Assembly (NCBI RefSeq): GCF_029813775.1
Contig: NZ_JARVKW010000051.1
Location: 1-48,855 of the forward strand
Direction: 5' to 3'
DNA length: 48,855 bases
Source of the DNA: Streptomyces sp. DH24
Lineage (GTDB): Bacteria; Actinomycetota; Actinomycetes; Streptomycetales; Streptomycetaceae
A program made the position numbers and the translations under genes. The stretch's first letter is position 1. Each line of letters opens with the position of its first letter. The notes under the pieces are model-generated. The model made no database searches. It saw only the letters and a list, made by a program, of their open reading frames with translations, and was not told where the DNA came from. This document shows, piece after piece, positions 43,105 through 48,855 of the stretch.

Positions 43105-43898
43105 GCGTGCTGCTCTCCTGGATAGGCGGAACGAGAGGAATCGGGGTCGTTCCCGCCGTCGACGGCGGGGGTGGTGCGCGCGACGGCGGCGGCGGTGAGG
43201 CGGCCGTCGGGACTGCTCCAGTCGGCGAACCGCCAGCCGGCCGGTGCGCCGGGGTCCGTGAGGTCGACGGCGCGCAGTCGGCCGAGCGTGGTGACGCCCA
43301 CCTTCACCAGGGCCTCCTTGCGCACCCACAGGCGGAGGAAGGAGCGTGCGGGGTCCGGGGCGGCGCGGACCGCGGCGAGTTCCGCGGGCGCCAGCGACCG
43401 GGCGGCCACCCGCGCGTCGAACACCGCGGCCGAGGCGTCCTCCACGTCCACGCCGACGGGGCCCGGGCCCGCGGCGGCGGCGACCGCGCCCCGCGCGTGG
43501 GACAGGCTGACGCCGACGCCGGGGTGGTCGCGGAGGTAGGGCCGGCCGTGGTCCTCGCCGCCGCACCCGGCACACACCTGACCGAGCGTCAGACCGGCGG
43601 GCGGCACGCCGAGCAGGCGCGCCGCGCACACCCGTACCAGCGCGTGGGCGGCCAGGTAGTCCTCGCGGCGCTCCCCCGCCGGCAGTCGGGCGGCGCGGTG
43701 CTGTTCGTACGGGGCGAGCGTGACCGAGTCCAGCAGCGGCAGGACGTCCGCGGTGGCGCGCACCAGGGCGAGCGGGGTCATGGACGGGTCGGGTCCGTCC
43801 GGTCGCGGTACGGCCTCTTGCGGCGTGGCCGGTGCGGCGGCCCGGCGGGGGGGCACGGCCGGGGTCGTGCCGCCGGTGCGCGATGGCGGGATGGGCAC
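43101..43898 (-). CDS. 4'-phosphopantetheinyl transferase (Sfp type)
   Basis: This predicts 265 residues from GTG 43898, with GGAGGA 7 nt upstream. Sfp-family motifs are VGVSLSHARGAVAAAAG (near residue 145), PVGVDVEDASA (magnesium-binding Asp-x-Glu) and FLRLWVRKEALVKVGV (W-x-x-K-E-A-x-x-K). It adds the phosphopantetheine arm to carrier proteins, here most probably Ser1003 of the NRPS in the same locus. It has a ~40-residue proline-rich N-terminal extension. It is coupled by ATGA to the DDAH-like gene. Confidence 0.9.
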   Translation of the reverse strand: MPIPPSRTGGTTPAVPPRRAAAPATPQEAVPRPDGPDPSMTPLALVRATADVLPLLDSVTLAPYEQHRAARLPAGERREDYLAAHALVRVCAARLLGVPPAGLTLGQVCAGCGGEDHGRPYLRDHPGVGVSLSHARGAVAAAAGPGPVGVDVEDASAAVFDARVAARSLAPAELAAVRAAPDPARSFLRLWVRKEALVKVGVTTLGRLRAVDLTDPGAPAGWRFADWSSPDGRLTAAAVARTTPAVDGGNDPDSSRSAYPGEQHA

Positions 43899-43958
43899 TG
43901 CCTGTTCCTCCGCTCGTGGGTCGGTCGGCTCCGGGTGTCGGGGCTGTGGGGGTGCCGC

Positions 43959-44663
43959 TCAGTGGCCCATGCCGACTCCTCCGTCGACGGGCAGGACGGT
44001 GCCGGTGACGTAGCCGGCGGTCTCGGCGGTGAGGTAGCCGACCGCCGCCGCGACCTCCTCGGTGGTGGCCGTGCGGCGCATCGGCACGGTCGCCAGCAGG
44101 CTTCGCCGCTTCTCCTCGGGCATGGCCGCGACCATGTCCGTGTCCGTGTAGCCGGGGGCGACGACGTTGACGGTGATGCCGTGGCCCGCGACCTCCAGCG
44201 CCAGCGACCGGGCCAGGCCGATGAGTCCGGCCTTGGAGGCGGCGTAGTTGGTCTGCCCGACCGCGCCGGACAGCGCGACCGTGGAGGACATCAGGACGAT
44301 GCGCCCCCAGCGGGCCCGCATCATGCCCCGCAGGACCGGCCTGATCCCGTGGAAGGCGCCCAGCAGGTTGGTGTGCAGCGGTGCCCGGAAGTCCTCCGCG
44401 GTCATGGCGGCGAGCGGCCGGTCCCGGGTGATGCCCGCGTTGTGGACCAGCACCTCCACCGGGCCCAGCTCCGCCTTGACCTGTGCGCAGGCCTCGGTCA
44501 CCGCCTCGGCGTCGGTGACGTCGCAGCGCACGGCGAACAGCCCCGCGGGCGGCTCACCGGTGCGGTGGCTGACGGCGACCCGGTCGCCGCGGGCGGCCAG
44601 ATGCCGTGCGACGGCGAGGCCGATACCGCGGTTCCCGCCGAGCACCAGGGCAGTTCGGGGCAT
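43959..44663 (-). CDS. FabG-like 3-oxoacyl-carrier-protein reductase (SDR family)
   Basis: This predicts 234 residues from ATG 44663, with GAGAAGGA 6 nt upstream. Classical SDR features are LVLGGNRGIGLAVARHLA (nucleotide binding), VLVHNAGITRD, the catalytic Ser in IVLMSSTVALSGAVGQ and NYAASKAG (Tyr-x3-Lys), with the FabG-type end TAGYVTGTVLPVDGGVGMGH. It should reduce a beta-keto group on a carrier-bound chain. It is the first gene after the hairpin that follows the NRPS and leads a four-gene unit (FabG, PPTase, DDAH, BtrH). Its presence hints at a fatty or polyketide part of the product. Confidence 0.9.
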   Translation of the reverse strand: MPRTALVLGGNRGIGLAVARHLAARGDRVAVSHRTGEPPAGLFAVRCDVTDAEAVTEACAQVKAELGPVEVLVHNAGITRDRPLAAMTAEDFRAPLHTNLLGAFHGIRPVLRGMMRARWGRIVLMSSTVALSGAVGQTNYAASKAGLIGLARSLALEVAGHGITVNVVAPGYTDTDMVAAMPEEKRRSLLATVPMRRTATTEEVAAAVGYLTAETAGYVTGTVLPVDGGVGMGH

Positions 44664-44768
44664 GGTGAGTCCTTCTCCGTTTCCGGGCCTCCCGCGCGGG
44701 AGCCGGTCCGTGCGCCCGTACGGAAAGGCCGTCCGGGTCGGTGTTCGGGTCGTGGCGGCGCCGGGCCA

Positions 44769-44812
44769 GGTCCGCACAGGGGCGACTGCCGCGCGACGCC
44801 CCTGTGCGGACC
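44769..44812 (-). terminator. Perfect 16-bp hairpin directly after the NRPS stop
   Basis: The arm 44769-44784 (GGTCCGCACAGGGGCG) pairs exactly with 44797-44812 around a 12-nt loop, starting 5 bp beyond the NRPS stop (minus strand). No U-run follows, which is common for Streptomyces terminators. It either ends NRPS transcription or sets a partial stop before fabG, about 105 bp further on. Confidence 0.75.
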
Positions 44813-44816
44813 CGGC

Positions 44817-47800
44817 CTAGCGGTCCCGCTCCGGTGGCCTGTCGCCGAGCGCGTCCAGCGCCTTGGCCACCAGGTCGCCGATCTCCCGGGCGGGCCGGGC
44901 GTTCATCATCTCCAGGTGGGTGCAGGCGATTCGGTGCTCCAGCAGCCGGCCCTCGACGTACGGCAGCCACGGTTCGCTGAACGAGGACGGCCGGTTCGGT
45001 TCCTCGGCGGCGACGAAGAACAGCACGTCGCCCCGGTACCGTTCGGGCCGGAACTGGTCGCGCAGCCGGATCAGGTTCTCCACGACGGCCAGCAGCCGCC
45101 GCTCGTCGGGCACGACCTGGCGTACGGCGGCCGTCTCCGTCTCGATCAGCTCGCGCAGGTCGGCCGGTTCGACCTCGTCTCCGGAGACCATCACCGTGTC
45201 CAGCATCGCGACGAGTTCGACCCGCTCGCCCTCGGCCTGCAGCCGCGCGGCCAGTGAGTGGGCGACCAGCCCGCCGAAGGACCAGCCGAGCAACCGGTAC
45301 GGTCCGTGCGGACTGACGGCGCGGATCTGGCGCAGGTAGTCCTCCAGCAACTCCTGGTAGCTGTCCGGCATCCGTGCGCCGGCGGTGATGCCGCGCGCCT
45401 GCAGGGCGTAGACCGGCTGCTGCGCGTCCAGTCGGCGCATCAGCGCGGCGTAGCTCCAGCTGAGCCCGAATCCGGGGTGGACGCAGAACAGCGGGGGCCT
45501 GCCGCCGCGGGTGCGCAGCGGCAGCAGCACACCGAAGTCGTCGGCCGGGGCCTTCGCGCCCGGTGCGCTCGCGGGCGTGGCACCGGCCGGGCGCAGCCGC
45601 TGGGCCAGGCCCTGCACGGTCGGCGTCTCGAACAGGTCGCGCACGGTCAGTTCGGCGCCCAGCCGCGCGCGGATGCGGCGGACGAGCCGGATCGCGATGA
45701 GTGAGTGCCCGCCGATGTCGAAGAAGCTGTCGGTGGCCGACACCTCGGGCAGGCCGAGTGCCTCGGCGAACAGCGCGGCGAGCGCGGTCTCGTCCGGTGT
45801 ACGGGGCGGGCGTCCGGCCGGGGCGCCGAAGCCGGGGTCGGGCAGCCGGCCCCGGTCCAGCTTCCCGGCGGGCGACAGCGGCAGCGCGTCGAGCGGCACG
45901 ACGGCGGCCGGGACCATGTACTCGGGCAGCAGCCGGGCGACCGCGGCGCGCAGCCGGGCGGGGTCGGGCGTGGTGCCGGGTGCGGGCGTGACGTAGCCGA
46001 CCAGCCGGCGTTCGCCCCGGCCGTCCTGGTGCAGGACGACGACGGCCTGGGCCACCTCGGGCTGTTCGGCGAGGACCGCCTCCACCTCGCTGGGCTCGAC
46101 GCGGAAACCGCGGAGCTTGACCTGGTCGTCGGCGCGTCCGACGTACTGGAGTTGTCCGTCGGGGCGGCGCAGCACGATGTCGCCGGAGCGGTACATGCGC
46201 GCGTCCGGCGGCCCGAAGGGGTCGGCGACGAAGCGGGCCTCGGTGAGGTCGGGCCGGTTCAGATAGCCGCGGGTGACACCGGCGCCGGCGATGTACAGCT
46301 CGCCGGGCACGCCGACGGGCAGGGGCCGCATCCGGTCGTCCAGCACGTACAGGCGGGTGTTGCGCAGCGGGCGCCCGATGGGCGGCGCGTCGTGCCCGGG
46401 CCGGCCCTCGTCGTCGCGGGTGGCGGAGGAGCTGGCGTACACGGTCGTCTCGGTGGGGCCGTAGGCGTTGACCAGCCGGGCCCCCGGCAGGGCGGCCCGC
46501 AGCCGGGCGGCGACCTGCGGGGACAGTGCCTCGCCCGCCAGGACGAGGTGGTCGGCGCGCAGGTCGGGCGCGCCGTCGGTGATCAGCCGGTCCAGCACCG
46601 AGGGGACGCCGCTGACGAGGGTGCCCCGCCAGCCGCCGCGCTCGCCGATCTCCAGCAGGTCGCGGACGACTTCGATGCTGCCGCCGTTGAGCAGCGGCCC
46701 GAGGATCTCGAACACGGAGACGTCGAAGCTCAGGGAGGTGGCGGCGAGCACCCGCTCCAGCCCGTCGCCGAAGGCGTCCGCCGCCCAGGCGACGAGGTTG
46801 GCGATGTTGCGGTGGGTGACGGCGACGCCCTTGGGCCGGCCGGTCGAGCCCGAGGTGTAGATGCCGTAGGCGGTGTGGTCGGCGGTCACGGCACGCTCGA
46901 ACGTGGCGTCACCGGGCGCGTCGAGGACAGCGCGCACCTGCGGGTCGTCACAGAGCAGGACCGGGGGTGCGCCGGGGCCCGCGGGGAGGCTGCCGACGGC
47001 GGACGACTCGCTGATCACCAGGGCGGGGGCGGCGTCCCGCACCATGAACGCCAGCCGCTCGGGCGGGTAGACGGGGTCGAGTGGCACATAGGCGGCGCCG
47101 GCTCTGAGCACGGCGAGCAGGGCGACGACGGTGGTGGCGGAGCGGTGTGCCGCCAGGCCCACGAAGTCGCCCTCGCCGACGCCGCGTTCGGCGAGCAGCC
47201 GGGCCATCCGGGCGGACGCCCGGTCGAGTTCGCGGTAGCTGAGGGTGTCCGAGCCGCAGACGACGGCGGTGGCGTCGCCGCGCCGGGCGGCCTGCCGCGC
47301 GAACAGGGCGGGCACGGTGTCGTCGGTGAGGGGTGCGGCGGTGTCGTTCCAGTGGTGCAGGACGCGCCGCCGCTCCTCCTCGTCCATCAGGTCGAGGCCG
47401 GCGAGGGGGGTTTCGGGGTGGGCGCAGACGCCGGCGAGGAGGTGGGCCAGGTGGTCCGCGAGGGCGTGGACGCCGCTGTCGTCGAAGCGGTCGGTGTCGT
47501 ACTCGACGTAGATGCGGAGGTCGTCGCCGGACTCCACGAAGGTGAGCATCAGCTCGAACGCGGCCGTCGCGTTGGCGATCGGCAGGGACTGGGTGCGCAG
47601 TCCGGCCTCCGGCTGGGCCTGCGGGCCGGTGCGGACGTGGTTGAGGGCCAGCTGGAACACCGGCTGACGGCCCGCGATCCGGGGCGGGTTGACGGCCTGC
47701 ACCAGCTCGTGGAAGGCCACGCCCTGATGGCGCATTGCCTGGAGGGTGCGGCCCTGGACCTGGCGCAGCAGCGGCAGGAAGGGCTCGTCGGTGTCGAACC

Positions 47801-48710
47801 TGGCGCGCAGCGGCATGGTGTTGACCGTCAGGGCGACCAGGTTCTCCGAGCCGGGTTCCAGACGGGTGGACAGGGGCACGCCGAGCACGATGTCCCGCTC
47901 GCCGGTGTAGCGGCCGAACAGGGCGAAGGCGCCGGCGGCGAGCACGGAGAACAGGCTCGCGCGGTGTTCCTCGGCCAGGGCGCGCAGTCGGGCGGCCAGC
48001 GGGGCCGGCAGGTCGCGGCGGTGGGTGGCCGCGTGCCGCCGGGTGGTGCCGCCCAGCCGGGCCATGGGCAGGTCCAGCGTCGCGGGCGCGCCGTCGAGTT
48101 CGGCGCGCCAGTGCTCCAGGGCGCGGGTCCGGCGCCGGTCGTGGGCCGCGGAGAGCCGGGCGGCGACGTGGTCGGCGTAGCTCGGGGCGGGCGGCGGCAG
48201 CGGGTTCGGGCGGCCCTCGGCGCACGCCCCGTACAGGGTGGTGAACTCGCGGGCGAGGACGTCGAGGGAGTCGCCGTCGGCGATGGTGTGGTGGGCGACG
48301 AGCAGCAGGACGTGGCGGTGCTCGCCGAGCCGGAACAGCGTGGCCCGCAGCAGCGGCGCCGCGTCCAGCCGGAAGGGCCGGTCCTGTGCCCGGGTGAAGT
48401 GCCGGTCGAGGACGGCGTCGACGAGGTCCGGGTCCGTGGCCGTGAGGTCGGTCTCCTCGACGGGTACGGTCACCGAGTCCGCGATCGACTGCCGCGGTCC
48501 GCCCTCGTGTTCGGTGATGCCCACCCGCAACGCCTCGTGCCGCTCGGTCAGGGCACGCAGCGCGCCGTCGAGGGCGGCGCGGTCGAGCGGGCCGTCGAGC
48601 CGCAGTGCCAGGGCCAGGCTGTGGGTGCCGGGCCGCTCGTGCGCCGCCTCGGCGAACAGCACGCTCTCTTGGGCGGGGAGAAGGGGAAGGCTCCTGGCCT
48701 CGTTGTTCAT
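44817..48710 (-). CDS. Single-module nonribosomal peptide synthetase, C-A-PCP-TE
   Basis: This predicts 1297 residues. ATG 48710 is chosen, where C-domain homology begins (SLPLLPAQESVLFAEAAHER); a GTG 11 codons earlier is possible. Condensation domain ~7-440 has the active HHTIADG at 140-146. Adenylation domain ~465-955 has YTSGSTGRPKGVAVTH, FDVSVFE, NAYGPTETTVYAS, YRSGD and Lys950. The ten specificity residues read D-V-F-S-V-A-A-V-Y-K, which I cannot assign. The carrier domain has Ser1003 in FFDIGGHSLIAIRL. Thioesterase ~1060-1290 has GWSFGG (Ser1144), Asp1171 and His1265. No epimerase and no MbtH gene are seen. An N-terminal C domain in a lone module suggests acylation of one amino acid by a chain made elsewhere. 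Confidence 0.95.
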   Translation of the reverse strand: MNNEARSLPLLPAQESVLFAEAAHERPGTHSLALALRLDGPLDRAALDGALRALTERHEALRVGITEHEGGPRQSIADSVTVPVEETDLTATDPDLVDAVLDRHFTRAQDRPFRLDAAPLLRATLFRLGEHRHVLLLVAHHTIADGDSLDVLAREFTTLYGACAEGRPNPLPPPAPSYADHVAARLSAAHDRRRTRALEHWRAELDGAPATLDLPMARLGGTTRRHAATHRRDLPAPLAARLRALAEEHRASLFSVLAAGAFALFGRYTGERDIVLGVPLSTRLEPGSENLVALTVNTMPLRARFDTDEPFLPLLRQVQGRTLQAMRHQGVAFHELVQAVNPPRIAGRQPVFQLALNHVRTGPQAQPEAGLRTQSLPIANATAAFELMLTFVESGDDLRIYVEYDTDRFDDSGVHALADHLAHLLAGVCAHPETPLAGLDLMDEEERRRVLHHWNDTAAPLTDDTVPALFARQAARRGDATAVVCGSDTLSYRELDRASARMARLLAERGVGEGDFVGLAAHRSATTVVALLAVLRAGAAYVPLDPVYPPERLAFMVRDAAPALVISESSAVGSLPAGPGAPPVLLCDDPQVRAVLDAPGDATFERAVTADHTAYGIYTSGSTGRPKGVAVTHRNIANLVAWAADAFGDGLERVLAATSLSFDVSVFEILGPLLNGGSIEVVRDLLEIGERGGWRGTLVSGVPSVLDRLITDGAPDLRADHLVLAGEALSPQVAARLRAALPGARLVNAYGPTETTVYASSSATRDDEGRPGHDAPPIGRPLRNTRLYVLDDRMRPLPVGVPGELYIAGAGVTRGYLNRPDLTEARFVADPFGPPDARMYRSGDIVLRRPDGQLQYVGRADDQVKLRGFRVEPSEVEAVLAEQPEVAQAVVVLHQDGRGERRLVGYVTPAPGTTPDPARLRAAVARLLPEYMVPAAVVPLDALPLSPAGKLDRGRLPDPGFGAPAGRPPRTPDETALAALFAEALGLPEVSATDSFFDIGGHSLIAIRLVRRIRARLGAELTVRDLFETPTVQGLAQRLRPAGATPASAPGAKAPADDFGVLLPLRTRGGRPPLFCVHPGFGLSWSYAALMRRLDAQQPVYALQARGITAGARMPDSYQELLEDYLRQIRAVSPHGPYRLLGWSFGGLVAHSLAARLQAEGERVELVAMLDTVMVSGDEVEPADLRELIETETAAVRQVVPDERRLLAVVENLIRLRDQFRPERYRGDVLFFVAAEEPNRPSSFSEPWLPYVEGRLLEHRIACTHLEMMNARPAREIGDLVAKALDALGDRPPERDR

Positions 48711-48855
48711 GTCAAGTCCCGTCGGCAGGGGGCGGGCGGGCACGGCCCGCGATGGTGCCAGGGGTGTCCGGTGCGCCGGGCGGGCGGCGGGCAGCGGCGC
48801 CCGCCCGGTGGACAGGGCGCTCCCGGGACCTGCCCGGCAGCTCCGGTCGCCTGCC

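Overview
The window is high-GC actinobacterial DNA, almost certainly from a Streptomyces chromosome. Evidence: codon third positions are almost all G or C, GTG starts are common, genes often overlap by 4 bp (ATGA/GTGA), and the families are typical of the genus: a SigB-type sigma factor with SpoIIE phosphatase and STAS partners, a SNF2/SWIM pair, a ROK sugar kinase, a GntR/UTRA regulator, actinobacterial BtuFCD-like transporters and an NRPS.

The left part (1 to about 28.4 kb) is loosely packed accessory sequence. Intact small or stress-type genes (DUF2071, PRC-barrel, VanZ-like, YihY/BrkB, GNAT, YbdK ligase) sit between many broken ones: two IS5-type transposase remnants, a frameshifted copper-binding/Rho_N fusion, a truncated PCM/FxLD-type methyltransferase, an internally deleted MFS transporter, two GNAT or kinase relics and an Orn/Lys/Arg decarboxylase relic. 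Two functional blocks stand out. At 13.2-16.5 kb a partner-switch stress module has STAS and GAF-SpoIIE genes diverging from a sigma factor and an ATPase-type anti-sigma protein. At 18.2-23.3 kb two cobalamin riboswitches in tandem each head an operon: the first holds a broken MFS gene and a methyltransferase and ends at a strong terminator; the second holds a complete binding protein-permease-ATPase importer.

From 28.4 kb rightward the sequence is densely packed. A SNF2 helicase and SWIM zinc-finger operon (28.4-34.0 kb) is followed by a carbohydrate unit (34.2-41.1 kb): ABC sugar importer (binding protein, permease, ATPase), ROK kinase with a membrane-anchored partner, GntR repressor and a divergent Gfo/Idh/MocA dehydrogenase. 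A palindrome, TGTCCGGACA, lies both before the importer operon and between gntR and the dehydrogenase, so one repressor probably controls both.

The right edge (41.2-48.7 kb) is one end of a biosynthetic gene cluster, all on the minus strand: a single-module NRPS (C-A-PCP-TE), a FabG-like reductase, a phosphopantetheinyl transferase, a dimethylargininase-like guanidine hydrolase and a BtrH-type (DUF4872) cysteine acyltransferase homolog. This is the best candidate for an undescribed system. I do not recognise it as a known pathway, and the cluster probably continues past the right edge.
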